DNA of 64,000 nt from Cesiribacter sp964504565 (GCA_964504565.1 CAZDEY010000001.1:310001-374000); one strand, 5' to 3'; positions 33,032 through 41,971 are shown, counted from the first letter of the stretch. Notes: a model not told the origin generated them from the letters alone. Numbers and translations are program-made.

Positions 33032-34192
33032 CTACTCAGGTTTTGGTGGGGGCGGGGGCGAATCGGTAGCCGAACGTTTTTCAACCCGTACGCCGCCGGG
33101 GGTGGCATACCTATCCGTATTCTTGTTGCTGCTTACTTCATTTAAACCCTCAATAGCTAAGCCGTGAGCCTGGGCTCGTACCCGCCATTTATTGCGAGCG
33201 TATTCCTGCATATCGTGTTCGCCGTCAAACTCATCCACTATTTCTACGCCCAGCAGGGTTTCCAACACATCTTCCATAGTTACTACCCCGGCCATGCCGC
33301 CGTAATCGTCAACCGCCAGGGCAATTTGCTCTCGGCTGGCCATCATCTTATCAAATAACTGCGGAATGGTAATATCGTAAGGCACCAGTAAAATATCGCG
33401 CATAATATCCTTAACAGAAAGCTCGTGCCGGTCTCGGGCTAGTTCTTCCAGCACATCGTGCTTATGAATGTAGCCAACTACATTATCGCGATTGGTGCTG
33501 TAAATGGGTATTCGGCTGAAGCGCAAAAAATCTTTGTTTTCGTAAATGTTTTGCACGCTAAGGTTTTCCTGGGCGGCCACCACTACGGTGCGGGGCGTCA
33601 TAATATCGCGCACCTGTATATTCTGAAAAGCAATCATGTTTTTAATAACCCTCAGTTCGCTTTCCTCAAATACCCCTTCCTTATGCCCAATATCGGCCAT
33701 AGCCGAGAGCTCCTCGCGGCTTACAGCCATACCCGATTTGTTGGGTGCAATCAGCCTAGTAATTAGTTTACTCAGCCATACAAAAGGGTATAATACCCAA
33801 ATTAGGGCAGTCAGCATTTTGGCAGTAAAGCCCGCTAGTTGCCGGTAGTATACTGCCCCCAGCGTTTTAGGTATAATTTCGGAAAATACCAGAATAATTA
33901 GGGTAAGCACCCCGGAGATTACCCCTACACTAACGTTGGCAAATACTACCGCGGCCTGCGCCCCCACGCCGGCCGCTCCTACGGTATGCGCAATGGTGTT
34001 AAGGGTTAGTATAGCCGCCAATGGCCGGTCAATATCATCTTTAAGCTGCGATAAGGTAAGGCTAACCTTAGGCCGGGTTTCCGATATAGATTCTACAAAG
34101 CTGGGGGTTATGCTCAGAATTACCGCTTCTAGTATAGAACACAGAAACGAAAATAATATAGCCAGCAGTAGGTAAAAAATAAGTAACGCCAT
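33032..34192 (-). CDS. CNNM/CBS-domain protein (hemolysin-C family), short form
   Basis: The DUF21/CNNM membrane domain (about 1-150, three to four helices with the KTLGAVYYRQ region) precedes a CBS pair (about 190-320, containing VRDIMTPRTVV and AVDDYGGMAGVVTMEDV). Family members move or sense Mg2+/Co2+. This 386-residue form ends in a Pro-rich tail (PPPPPK) and lacks the C-terminal CorC/HlyC domain found in the longer members. Confidence 0.85.
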   Translation of the reverse strand: MALLIFYLLLAILFSFLCSILEAVILSITPSFVESISETRPKVSLTLSQLKDDIDRPLAAILTLNTIAHTVGAAGVGAQAAVVFANVSVGVISGVLTLIILVFSEIIPKTLGAVYYRQLAGFTAKMLTALIWVLYPFVWLSKLITRLIAPNKSGMAVSREELSAMADIGHKEGVFEESELRVIKNMIAFQNIQVRDIMTPRTVVVAAQENLSVQNIYENKDFLRFSRIPIYSTNRDNVVGYIHKHDVLEELARDRHELSVKDIMRDILLVPYDITIPQLFDKMMASREQIALAVDDYGGMAGVVTMEDVLETLLGVEIVDEFDGEHDMQEYARNKWRVRAQAHGLAIEGLNEVSSNKNTDRYATPGGVRVEKRSATDSPPPPPKPE

Positions 34193-34345
34193 AGGGTAGT
34201 ACAGTATATAGCTTTAACCAACAGAGCGGCTAAAGGTTAGGTAGACTTATTTTAATGCAAAATTGATTGCTGCTAACAACTTTGTTATACGCTCTGGCTT
34301 TTTCGTATTTTCCCTTCATCTTTACCTAAAATTTAAATTTAGGCT

Positions 34346-34837
34346 ATGAAAAAGATATTGATGTTGGCAGCTATTGTATTTATACTAGGTGCCGGGGCCA
34401 GCCAGGCTCAAGAGTATAAAACGGCTGCCGGTTTAAGAATATCGCCTTTTTACGGTTTTACTGTCAAGCACTTTCTGAACAGTACTGATGCTGTAGAGGG
34501 TATTTTGCACAGCCGCTGGGGTGCATTTAAAGTAACCGGTTTGTGGGAACGCCAAACCCCAGCTTTTGGTGAACAGGGTTTGTACTTTTTCTACGGCGGT
34601 GGCGCGCACATTGGCGGCATAAGCGGCGATAGGTACTACCGGGGTTGGGATGTAGACCGTCGGCGGGGTACGTTTCTGTTTGGCTTAGATGGCATTCTGG
34701 GTTTGGAATATACTATACAGGATCCATCAGTACCGATAAACTTTGGCCTGGACTGGAAACCTACGCTAAACTTTGCTCCCTACACTACCTTCTGGGGCGA
34801 TGAGTTTGCCCTTTCAGTGCGCTACGCATTCCAATAG
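34346..34837 (+). CDS. outer-membrane barrel-like protein of unknown function
   Basis: The 163-residue product has a signal peptide (1-21, ending SQAQ) and strands with alternating aromatics; it ends LSVRYAFQ, typical of a closing barrel strand with a C-terminal aromatic pair. It probably is an eight-stranded barrel. It is convergent with the SPOR gene and shares a bidirectional terminator. Confidence 0.6.
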   Translation: MKKILMLAAIVFILGAGASQAQEYKTAAGLRISPFYGFTVKHFLNSTDAVEGILHSRWGAFKVTGLWERQTPAFGEQGLYFFYGGGAHIGGISGDRYYRGWDVDRRRGTFLFGLDGILGLEYTIQDPSVPINFGLDWKPTLNFAPYTTFWGDEFALSVRYAFQ

Positions 34838-34843
34838 TAAGTT

Positions 34844-34883
34844 GGTAGTGTGCTAATGTGGGAATATGGTAATGCGCTAATTT
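34844..34883 (+). repeat. octamer tract, five copies
   Basis: Five 8-base units such as GGTAGTGT, GCTAATGT, GGTAATGC and GCTAATTT start six bases after the barrel gene's stop. An inverted octamer tract lies at 35036-35075, with the terminator hairpin between. Confidence 0.75.
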
Positions 34884-34985
34884 TTAGGACTTGGAATTCA
34901 ACACTCGATTAGCCTGCACCTAGTTGCTACTTTATTTCTTGCCTTATTTATTTGGTTAGTAGTTCGCAGAAAAATCTTAAAAATT

Positions 34986-35022
34986 AAAAGCCCCGACCTA
35001 CGTTGAGTAGGCCGGGGCTTTT
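34986..35022. terminator. strong bidirectional terminator
   Basis: AAAAGCCCCG pairs with CGGGGCTTTT, with a further ACCTAC/GTAGG stem inside. The A and T runs on both sides suit termination of both convergent genes. Confidence 0.9.
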
Positions 35023-35035
35023 ATATATTCTGATA

Positions 35036-35075
35036 ATTGGCAAATCAGCTAATTACCACATTATCAAATCAATTA
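35036..35075 (-). repeat. octamer tract, inverted partner
   Basis: On the minus strand five 8-base units related to GTGGTAAT and TTGATAAT occupy 35036-35075. The SPOR gene's stop codon (35073-35075) is its last triplet. Confidence 0.75.
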
Positions 35076-35693
35076 AATTACTCCTTCCAGCACATCTTTA
35101 AGCGGAACGCGGCTGCCGTCTTTGTAGCTTACAATCCATGCATCTTTTACGCCCATTTCGCGCAGGTACTTCTTAAACTTATCGGCCTCCCAGTAGTCGG
35201 TAAATACGCCCAGGGTGTAGCGCTCCAGGCTGTTATCCACCTCACCATCAAAGCTGCCGTTGTTGTTAAAGTACTTGGCCAATTCTTTATTACGAAAAGC
35301 GCCAATTTGTACTTTAAATACCACGCCCTTGGCTACGCGGGTAGCTTGGCCACCGGTAGCGTCAATTTCGCCGGCTTCGGGGCTCATGGTCTGGGCAGCT
35401 TCCATTTCGGCCACCTTATTTTGCAGGTCTTTGTTTTCGGCTTCCAGGCGGGCTACCTCTGAGTTTTTATCACTAAGGCGAGCTTGCAGGCTACTCATTT
35501 GCGAGTTTACGCTGCTAATTTGGGTTTCCAGACCTTCTTTTTCTTCAACCAGTTGCTTAAAGTCTTCTACTTCCATACTCTTCATTTGCTTCTTCCACTG
35601 CTTATACTCTTTCTTGGAAAGCTCTTGGGCCGAAGCGTTAGGGGCTACTATAAGGCAGGCAAATGCGCCGACCAACAGAATTAATTTCTTCAT
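35073..35693 (-). CDS. SPOR-domain coiled-coil periplasmic protein
   Basis: I place the start at ATG 35693 since the frame otherwise opens with TTG at 35702. A signal peptide (to about 23) is followed by a coiled coil (about 45-105) and a C-terminal SPOR domain (about 125-200, with FKVQIGAFRNKELAKYF and KFKKYLREMG). SPOR domains bind denuded glycan strands at the septum, so a division or envelope role is likely. Confidence 0.85.
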   Translation of the reverse strand: MKKLILLVGAFACLIVAPNASAQELSKKEYKQWKKQMKSMEVEDFKQLVEEKEGLETQISSVNSQMSSLQARLSDKNSEVARLEAENKDLQNKVAEMEAAQTMSPEAGEIDATGGQATRVAKGVVFKVQIGAFRNKELAKYFNNNGSFDGEVDNSLERYTLGVFTDYWEADKFKKYLREMGVKDAWIVSYKDGSRVPLKDVLEGVI

Positions 35694-35820
35694 TTTATTC
35701 AATGCTTAGGGTTTACTCTTCCGAAATATAGCTGCAAAGTACAAAACCACTCGCTTTTTATAAAGGCTTGAGCCTAAACCTATTGCCCAAATGTAAGCTT
35801 TTAGGGTATATTACTGAATT

Positions 35821-35862
35821 TAGTGCTTAGTGCATGGTGGTTAGTGCTTGGTAATTAGTGTA
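35821..35862 (+). repeat. heptamer tract, unit TAGTGCT, six copies
   Basis: Units TAGTGCT, TAGTGCA, TGGTGGT, TAGTGCT, TGGTAAT and TAGTGTA fill 35821-35862; weaker units continue after. It is the inverted partner of 36067-36109. Confidence 0.85.
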
Positions 35863-35904
35863 TTAAGTATAAGTACTTAAAGTTAAAATTTATATTTTAA
35901 AGTA

Positions 35905-35936
35905 AGAAGGCTAAAAGCGGATGCCTTTAGCCTTCT
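35905..35936. terminator. hairpin downstream of the fumarase gene
   Basis: AGAAGGCTAAA pairs with TTTAGCCTTCT around a ten-base loop. It lies about 170 bases after the fumC stop on that strand and could be its terminator. The following T-run is weak. Confidence 0.5.
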
Positions 35937-36066
35937 AATTTCTAAATTAATAGGCAGAGCTGAGTTACCTATGCTAGCTCATTAATTGCTATACTGAATA
36001 ACTTCTCTTTAAACCCAGTACACTTGTCCTGAACCTGTCTGCCGAGAAGCCAATTAATTTTAGGAA

Positions 36067-36109
36067 GGTACTAAGCACTAAGCACCAACAAACCAAGCAC
36101 CAAACAACT
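36067..36109 (-). repeat. heptamer tract, unit TAGTGCT, inverted
   Basis: On the minus strand units TGGTGCT, TAGTGCT and relatives run from 36109 to 36067, with one eight-base step. The fumC stop codon (36108-36110) falls at its edge. Confidence 0.75.
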
Positions 36110-37520
36110 ACTTCATACTGCCGGTCATATCCTCCGGGCGTACCCACTCGTCGAACTGCTCGTTGGTTAGCAGCTCCAGATCAAGGGCGGCTTGGCGCAG
36201 GGTAGTACCTTCTTTATGGGCCTTCTTGGCAATTTTAGCAGCGTTGTCGTAACCAATATGGGTATTTAGGGCGGTAACCAGCATTAGGCTGTTGTCCAAA
36301 TGCATTTTTATACGCTCCCTATTCGGCTCAATACCTACAGCACAGTGGTCGTTGAAGCTTTCGCAGGCATCGCCTAGTAAGCGGGCCGCTACCAGCATAT
36401 TGTAGATCATCATGGGCTTGAACACATTCAGCTCAAAATGACCCGTCATGCCGCCTACGCTGGCGGCCACATCGTTGCCTATAACCTGGGCGCAAACCAT
36501 AGTTAGGGCTTCGCTCTGGGTGGGGTTTACCTTGCCCGGCATAATAGAGGAGCCCGGCTCGTTCTCCGGAATAAGTATCTCGCCAATACCGCTGCGGGGG
36601 CCGCTGCTCAGCATCCGTATATCATTACCGATTTTCATTAGGCTTACGGCCAGTTGCTTTAACGCACCCATACTTTCTACTATGGCGTCGTGGGCGGCCA
36701 GGCTTTCAAACTTATTTTCGGCAGTTTTGAACGGCAGGCCGGTAAGCTCGGCAATTTTTTCGGCTACCTTTTCGGCGTAGCCTTCCGGGGTATTAAGGCC
36801 GGTACCTACGGCGGTGCCTCCTAAGGCTAATTCGCTAAGGTGCTCAAAGGTATTTTTCAGGGCTTTCAGGCCGTGGTCGAGCTGGCTTACGTAGCCGCTG
36901 AACTCCTGACCCAGGGTTAGCGGGGTAGCATCCATGAAGTGGGTGCGGCCAATTTTAACCACATCCATAAACGCCTCGCTCTTTTCTTTTAGCGTATTGC
37001 GCAACTTTTCTACCTTAGGAATGGTAACTTCCACCAGCATTTTGTAGCCGGCAATGTGCATAGCCGTCGGGAAGGTATCGTTGCTGCTCTGGCTCTTATT
37101 TACATCGTCGTTGGGGTGGATGCTCTTCTTCTCATCGGTAAGCTGGCCGCCGCCCTTTACGTGGGCGCGATTGGCTACCACCTCGTTCACGTTCATATTG
37201 CTTTGGGTACCCGAGCCGGTCTGCCAAATTTTAAGCGGAAACTGGTCGTCCAGCTCGCCGGCCAAAATTTCGTCGCATACGGCGGCAATTTTATCGGCTT
37301 TTTCCTGCGACATTGCGCCCAGAGTAGCATTGGTTAAAGCGGCGGCTTTTTTAAGGTAGGCAAAGGCGTAAATTATCTCCAGGGGCATCTTCATGGTATC
37401 GCCGCCAATGGCAAAGTTGTGCAGCGAACGCTCGGTTTGGGCGCCCCAGTATTTATCGGCGGGCACCTCAATAGGGCCCATGGTATCTTTTTCGGTACGG
37501 GTTTTTCCGGTTGCAGACAT
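36108..37520 (-). CDS. fumC: class II fumarate hydratase
   Basis: Fumarase converts fumarate to malate in the citric acid cycle. The 470-residue protein has the superfamily signature GSSIMPGKVNPTQSEA (near 325-340), TGSGTQSNMNVNEV (near 105) and the HPNDDVNKSQSSND substrate-site region. Length and order match FumC, and the SSxxxPxKxNP pattern with Gly-Ser is fumarase-like rather than aspartase. A good promoter lies at 37546-37576. Confidence 0.95.
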   Translation of the reverse strand: MSATGKTRTEKDTMGPIEVPADKYWGAQTERSLHNFAIGGDTMKMPLEIIYAFAYLKKAAALTNATLGAMSQEKADKIAAVCDEILAGELDDQFPLKIWQTGSGTQSNMNVNEVVANRAHVKGGGQLTDEKKSIHPNDDVNKSQSSNDTFPTAMHIAGYKMLVEVTIPKVEKLRNTLKEKSEAFMDVVKIGRTHFMDATPLTLGQEFSGYVSQLDHGLKALKNTFEHLSELALGGTAVGTGLNTPEGYAEKVAEKIAELTGLPFKTAENKFESLAAHDAIVESMGALKQLAVSLMKIGNDIRMLSSGPRSGIGEILIPENEPGSSIMPGKVNPTQSEALTMVCAQVIGNDVAASVGGMTGHFELNVFKPMMIYNMLVAARLLGDACESFNDHCAVGIEPNRERIKMHLDNSLMLVTALNTHIGYDNAAKIAKKAHKEGTTLRQAALDLELLTNEQFDEWVRPEDMTGSMK

Positions 37521-37545
37521 AAAAGTTGTTTGTTTAGCTCGGTGG

Positions 37546-37576
37546 CGAATTTAGTTAATAGGCAGGGACACCACAA
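37546..37576 (-). promoter_or_regulatory. Bacteroidota-type promoter for fumC
   Basis: On the minus strand TTG (37574-37576) is followed after 20 bases by TAAATTCG (37546-37553), close to TAnnTTTG. Transcription would start about 20 bases before the fumC ATG at 37520. Confidence 0.5.
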
Positions 37577-37627
37577 AACCGAATAGATAAAAGGCTAGGG
37601 CGGGGGAATGTTTTTACATTAGGATAA

Positions 37628-37658
37628 TTGACTGCTTAAAATAAAAACTTTATATTTA
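37628..37658 (+). promoter_or_regulatory. Bacteroidota-type promoter for the lipoprotein at 37676
   Basis: TTG at 37628-37630 and TATATTTA at 37651-37658 are 20 bases apart, near the consensus TTG-N19-TAnnTTTG. The ATG follows 17 bases later. Confidence 0.45.
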
Positions 37659-37675
37659 ACAATAATTAATTCCTT

Positions 37676-38371
37676 ATGGTCAAGGTAAAATACCTATTAG
37701 TTCTATCAATTCTGCTGCTTGGTTGCTCGAGAGAAGATGATTTAACCAGCATGAATTGTGTGGGGGAATGTATAACCCTGACAGGTATGCTTATAACAGG
37801 TGATAATGATGATCCAATTCCTAATACAGTTATAGAAGTGTATTGGGATGATTATGAATTTCTAGGAGGAACTTATAGGAAAAAGGCAGTATTTTCAACT
37901 AATGAAAATGGATATTTTCAAGTGAATTTTAGTTCTCAACCTGAAGAATTAAAAAGTGGATTTTATGAGGCAAAGATTTTAGCAAGTGATCAGTTCTTAA
38001 ATTGTAGTAAAAATGGTCCGTCGTTTTCATTCTCAACTGAAAAAGCAGATACCGCTATAAATATAAACTATTATCTTCCTAGGAAAGCTAACCTTCGTTT
38101 TATACCAGTAGGATTTGAAGATATACCTGGTGGAGATCGAATTAGCCTTAATACTTATTATTTTACAGGGGTAGATAGGGAGCTCAGGTGTGGCAATCAT
38201 GTAACCTACCAAGCTGGAGGAGAAATATCTACCAAGGTTCTTGAGACTGCTGCTGATCAGCCAGTTGTACTTGAAGTAACACATTATATAAACAACGAGT
38301 ACTTCTATTCAACTGATACCGTTGAATTATTTGCTGACCAAATATTAGATTACGAAGTAGTTTACAATTAA
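37676..38371 (+). CDS. lipoprotein with an Ig-like/carboxypeptidase-regulatory fold
   Basis: The 231-residue protein has a lipobox (LLLGC, Cys17) and a region (about 30-110) with GECITLTGMLI, PIPNTVIEVYW and TNENGYFQVNF like carboxypeptidase-regulatory-type domains. The remainder is strand-rich. The gene is markedly AT-richer than the fumC and SPOR genes near it and may have been acquired. No function can be given. Confidence 0.55.
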   Translation: MVKVKYLLVLSILLLGCSREDDLTSMNCVGECITLTGMLITGDNDDPIPNTVIEVYWDDYEFLGGTYRKKAVFSTNENGYFQVNFSSQPEELKSGFYEAKILASDQFLNCSKNGPSFSFSTEKADTAININYYLPRKANLRFIPVGFEDIPGGDRISLNTYYFTGVDRELRCGNHVTYQAGGEISTKVLETAADQPVVLEVTHYINNEYFYSTDTVELFADQILDYEVVYN

Positions 38372-38514
38372 TAGGTTATCATTTTAACTACAATCAGCCG
38401 AGCCTCTCTTCCGGGCTTTTGCAGGCAGCAGCCAAAACTAGAAACAACGCAATAGAGAACCTCATTGGCTCAAGTGTATGTAGTAAATCTTAAAGCCTCT
38501 GTTTAGTATGCCAA

Positions 38515-39006
38515 TTACCTCCACTGCAGTACCCCCCTTGGTTCATCTTGGTCAAGCTTCAGGCTTTGCAGATCGTCGTGGGCGCTAACGTTTATTAGGT
38601 TGGTTTGGTCGTTAAAGCGGTTAAAAAATAGGGTGTGTTCCATTTCAAACTGGCGCAGCTTACGGAGTTTGGGGACCTCAAAGTACGCCCAGATGGCATC
38701 GTCTTCCACTTCGTAGCCTAAGTACAAGGGTTGCTCGGGCCGGCCGTTTAGTTTAATGCGCATGTGTTGCTGAAGAAAATCACCCACCAGTTCTTGTAAT
38801 AAAGCCGGGTCGGCTGGGTTATACAAATCTACCCGACCTTTACCGTAGCGTTCGTTCATGGCATCTTCCAGATCGTCCATAAACACGCGCTGGCTAATTT
38901 CCAGGCTGCCGTTTTTAGGGTTAAGCTCAATATCGGTTACGGTTAAGTGAAGCGGGTGAAAGGCCAGCGCACTCAACCAGCTTATACATACAATCAACAA
39001 TTTCAT
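38515..39006 (-). CDS. DUF6702-family secreted protein
   Basis: The 163-residue protein has a signal peptide (about 1-16) and the DUF6702 core starting HPLHLTVTDIELN and SLEISQRVFMDDLEDAM. The family is confined largely to Bacteroidota and often lies by HupE and M1-peptidase genes; here HupE is divergent, 107 bases away. The biochemical role is unknown. Confidence 0.75.
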   Translation of the reverse strand: MKLLIVCISWLSALAFHPLHLTVTDIELNPKNGSLEISQRVFMDDLEDAMNERYGKGRVDLYNPADPALLQELVGDFLQQHMRIKLNGRPEQPLYLGYEVEDDAIWAYFEVPKLRKLRQFEMEHTLFFNRFNDQTNLINVSAHDDLQSLKLDQDEPRGVLQWR

Positions 39007-39113
39007 AGGCTAAAGATAACGCAAAAACCCTACCACTCATTCCAATCTTACCCAGGAGCCTGTAAAATCCGGCAAAAAGCTGTAATTTGCGCGCTGTTTT
39101 GCAGAGAGTGAGC

Positions 39114-39695
39114 ATGAAAACATTCGGTACGTACTTCGAATTTGGGATTGAGCATATACTACAGTGGGCCGGCCTGGATCATATACTTTTTATTTTGGCC
39201 TTGTGCGCCTTATACACCCTACGCGATTGGCGACGGGTACTAATATTAGTTACAGCTTTTACGGTGGGCCACTCCCTTACGTTAGCACTGGCCGTAACCG
39301 GCCTAGTTAAGGTTAATAGCGCGTATATAGAGTTTTTAATTCCGGTAACTATACTAATTACTGCCCTTAGTAACATTTTCAGAACCAATAGTAATGGCAC
39401 CAGCCGGGTGCAGTTGAATTACGCCTACGCAGCCTTTTTTGGTTTGATACATGGCTTAGGGTTTGCTAATTTTTTAGGCAGCTTGGTAGGCCGGGGTACT
39501 AAATTATTCTGGCCTCTGTTAGCCTTTAATATTGGGTTGGAAGTAGGACAAATAATAATTGTACTAATTTTTTTACTTATAGCTGGCTTACTAGTAGCCT
39601 TTGGTAACGTAAGCAAGCGCGAATGGACACTGGGCGTTAGCTCATTTATTGCCGGTATGGCTATGCTATTGGTTATACAGAGCAAATTCTGGTAA
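39114..39695 (+). CDS. HupE/UreJ-family membrane protein
   Basis: The real start is ATG 39114; the open frame begins nine codons before with TTG. The 193-residue protein has six membrane segments and the HupE markers GIEHILQWAGLDHILFIL, FTVGHSLTLALA and a LIHGLGFA motif, including the metal-binding His and Asp residues. HupE proteins are proposed nickel or cobalt permeases; in Bacteroidota the substrate is unproven. Confidence 0.85.
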   Translation: MKTFGTYFEFGIEHILQWAGLDHILFILALCALYTLRDWRRVLILVTAFTVGHSLTLALAVTGLVKVNSAYIEFLIPVTILITALSNIFRTNSNGTSRVQLNYAYAAFFGLIHGLGFANFLGSLVGRGTKLFWPLLAFNIGLEVGQIIIVLIFLLIAGLLVAFGNVSKREWTLGVSSFIAGMAMLLVIQSKFW

Positions 39696-39744
39696 ACAGG
39701 AAGACCCATAAGGTTTTAAAAACCTTGTAGGTTTCTTATATAGA

Positions 39745-39775
39745 AAAAGCCCTTGGCGTTTGGCCAGGGGCTTTT
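39745..39775. terminator. bidirectional terminator after HupE
   Basis: AAAAGCCC and GGGCTTTT pair through a GGC/GCC stem with a short loop. It sits between the convergent HupE and DUF2382 genes, 50 bases after the HupE stop. Confidence 0.85.
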
Positions 39776-39800
39776 CAATTGGCTTTTAGCTAAATGCTAA

Positions 39801-40574
39801 TTAGCTGCGGGTTTTTTCCTTAGTGGTAGGCTTCACCTTATCTACCTCTACTTCGGTACGGTGTACCTTATCGCGTACAGTTTCGGTATGCTGCTCGGCT
39901 TTTTTACCTATGTGTACTTCCTCTACTACGCGGGCCTCTTTTTTCACCATTGGTTTTTCAGCCTTTTCTTTTAGCGTTACGCTACCTTCCTCAAAATTAT
40001 TAAGGTCGGCTTTGCTGGCCGGGCGGTCAACTGGTTTACGGTCTACTACTACGTGCTCTTCGCGCAGGCGAAGTTTCTTTTCTACTGGTTTCTCTAGTAT
40101 ACGGCTATGCACATTTACGGCACCGGTAGTAACTTCTTTTTTGCCTACTTCCATTTTTTCCTCAATAACCGGAATGGTTTCGCCGCTGGCAGTAGTTTTG
40201 CTAGTTGTGGCTTTGGCTGCGGTGGCAGTAGGTTTAGCGGTGCGGCGGGCCTTGGTTTCATCGGCTACGTTTAGGGCACCGTGCTTATCTAAAATGGCGG
40301 CGGCGCGCTTGGCCTCTTCCATAGTTTCGGTATGTACGGTAACTACAGTACCCCGGCGGGCCGTTTCGTAGTAGTCGGCCGATTCAGTATTGCGCCCCAT
40401 TAGGTTAGTGAAAAAAGTTTCAATTACATTATGGTCTTTTTCCTCTACATCGGGGCCATGCTTAGATAGGTCCAGATTATCGCGGTTGTAGCCGGTTTTA
40501 TCCAAATCTTCGTAGGCCATTTTGGCTTTAGCTTTATCAGAAAATATTCCTATAACTGTTTGTTTAGTATCCAT
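39801..40574 (-). CDS. YsnF/AvaK DUF2382-domain stress protein
   Basis: Residues 1-95 form a general-stress-type (YflT/GsiB-like) domain: VIGIFSDKAKAKMAYEDLDK and RRGTVVTVHTE. After a Thr/Ala-rich linker (110-130), the DUF2382 repeats follow: PVIEEKMEVGKKEV and KLRLREEHVVVDRKPVDRP. The chain is highly charged. DUF2382 proteins are linked to stress or photosynthesis-related responses in other bacteria. A second DUF2382 gene lies 50 bases upstream on the same strand. Confidence 0.8.
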   Translation of the reverse strand: MDTKQTVIGIFSDKAKAKMAYEDLDKTGYNRDNLDLSKHGPDVEEKDHNVIETFFTNLMGRNTESADYYETARRGTVVTVHTETMEEAKRAAAILDKHGALNVADETKARRTAKPTATAAKATTSKTTASGETIPVIEEKMEVGKKEVTTGAVNVHSRILEKPVEKKLRLREEHVVVDRKPVDRPASKADLNNFEEGSVTLKEKAEKPMVKKEARVVEEVHIGKKAEQHTETVRDKVHRTEVEVDKVKPTTKEKTRS

Positions 40575-40624
40575 TGTTTAAAAGTGGTTTAGGTTATACA
40601 AAAAATAAGATTTTAAGTATTGGT

Positions 40625-41035
40625 TTAGGGTTTATGGTTTTTGCTTAATACTACATCTTCAGTGCGGAGGTTTAGGGTGCTTTGATCAACTTTATGAAGT
40701 ATTTCTTTATGAATATATACTTCTTCTACCAGCAACGTCCGTTTTACTACTACTTCTTTTAAAACTGGTATAATTGTATAATCACCCTCTTGGCGAAGGG
40801 CCGGGGGGTTATCATCTACAAATTGGTTTACGGGCTGCCTTTTAATAGTTAGTTTTTCTTCGGTATAGGGTATGTTTAAGGCAACTTCTTCTTCATTTAC
40901 ACTTTTTTCAACTGTTACAGTAGCTTGTACTTCTTCTTTCTTTTCTATCTGTAATTGCTCCTCAATTACCGGCACCACTTCAGCCTGCTTGTCTACAGCT
41001 TTATTATTTCCTGAAGTTATATTGCTAGTTTTCAT
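40625..41035 (-). CDS. DUF2382-domain protein
   Basis: This 136-residue protein is a bare DUF2382 domain: VVPVIEEQLQIEKKEEVQAT, LNIPYTEEKLTIKRQPVNQF, then KRTLLVEEVYIHKEI. It is shorter than its downstream neighbour and lacks the N-terminal stress domain; the two look like an operon. The 277 AT-rich bases upstream may hold a regulated promoter shared with the divergent gene at 41313. Confidence 0.78.
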   Translation of the reverse strand: MKTSNITSGNNKAVDKQAEVVPVIEEQLQIEKKEEVQATVTVEKSVNEEEVALNIPYTEEKLTIKRQPVNQFVDDNPPALRQEGDYTIIPVLKEVVVKRTLLVEEVYIHKEILHKVDQSTLNLRTEDVVLSKNHKP

Positions 41036-41312
41036 ATTGAATTGAGTGAAGTAAAAATTTATAGAAATTTATAGAATTGTAAGTGTAATTTTTGTCTATA
41101 ATTATACCAACGGATGACATTTTTAAATGTTTTGTGAAATTTACCATTGATCAAAAAGTATAGCCTAACCGTTAATGTATTACATAAATTGAATTTTAAA
41201 TATTCAATTCTAATAATAATTATTAAAATATTTTATATGGACGTCAGAATTAAACTTTATAAATAATACGCCGTTACTAACAGTATACTTTTTTTAACTA
41301 AACACTATTATT

Positions 41313-41948
41313 ATGTCTGAAATTAGAGTAGAAGAGAAAAAACATGGGTCAATTTGGCCGTGGATAATTGGTATATTAGCCCTGCTGGCTGTAGTATGGG
41401 CCGTAGTAGAAATTGCTGACGACGATGACGATGATGCAGTTGTTGCCGAAGCTTATACCGATGATACGTATACCGACGATACCTATACTGAACCGGAACG
41501 CGAAACCGTAACCAATACCAATTATAGTGATGTTAATGCGTTTGTGACCTTTGCTAACGATGAAGGGAATATGGGCCTTGACCATAATTATACCAGTGAA
41601 GGCTTAATGAAACTAAACGCTGCCTTGGAAGCTATGGCTGCTGAAGCCTCAACCAACAATGTTGATGTTTCCGGAAAACTAAATATGATGCGCCAAGCGG
41701 CTAACAGTATCGAGAAGGATCCAATGGCTACTACCCACGCTAATAGCATTCGCGACGCGTTTATGGCCTCCGCCAACCTTATGGAAGCTATACAACAAAG
41801 CGATTTTCCTAACTTGGGTAAACAGGTACAAGAAGTAAAACAAGCTGCAATGGAGGTGAAGCCCGATGAGCTAACCCTGAACCAGAAAGAGGCAGTAAAA
41901 TCGTATTTTGATAAAGCTGCGATGGCTCTAGACCAAATGGCTAACTAA
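41313..41948 (+). CDS. anchored acidic protein of unknown function
   Basis: A short cytoplasmic start is followed by one membrane helix (about 13-31) and a very acidic run (DDDDDDA and repeats of YTDDT, about 35-65). The remaining 140 residues are helical, with LMKLNAALEAMAAEA and QVQEVKQAAMEVKPDEL. It is divergent from the DUF2382 pair and may be part of the same envelope-stress response. No family is recognised. Confidence 0.55.
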   Translation: MSEIRVEEKKHGSIWPWIIGILALLAVVWAVVEIADDDDDDAVVAEAYTDDTYTDDTYTEPERETVTNTNYSDVNAFVTFANDEGNMGLDHNYTSEGLMKLNAALEAMAAEASTNNVDVSGKLNMMRQAANSIEKDPMATTHANSIRDAFMASANLMEAIQQSDFPNLGKQVQEVKQAAMEVKPDELTLNQKEAVKSYFDKAAMALDQMAN

Positions 41949-41971
41949 TTTCAAGCCAACAATTATTTTAT

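Larger units (their letters stand above)
35703..36107. other. 405-base intergenic region with an inverted pair of heptamer tracts
   Basis: This space separates the SPOR gene from fumarase. It holds two heptamer tracts in opposite orientation (35821-35862 and 36067-36109) and a hairpin at 35905-35936. No gene is supported. Confidence 0.6.
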
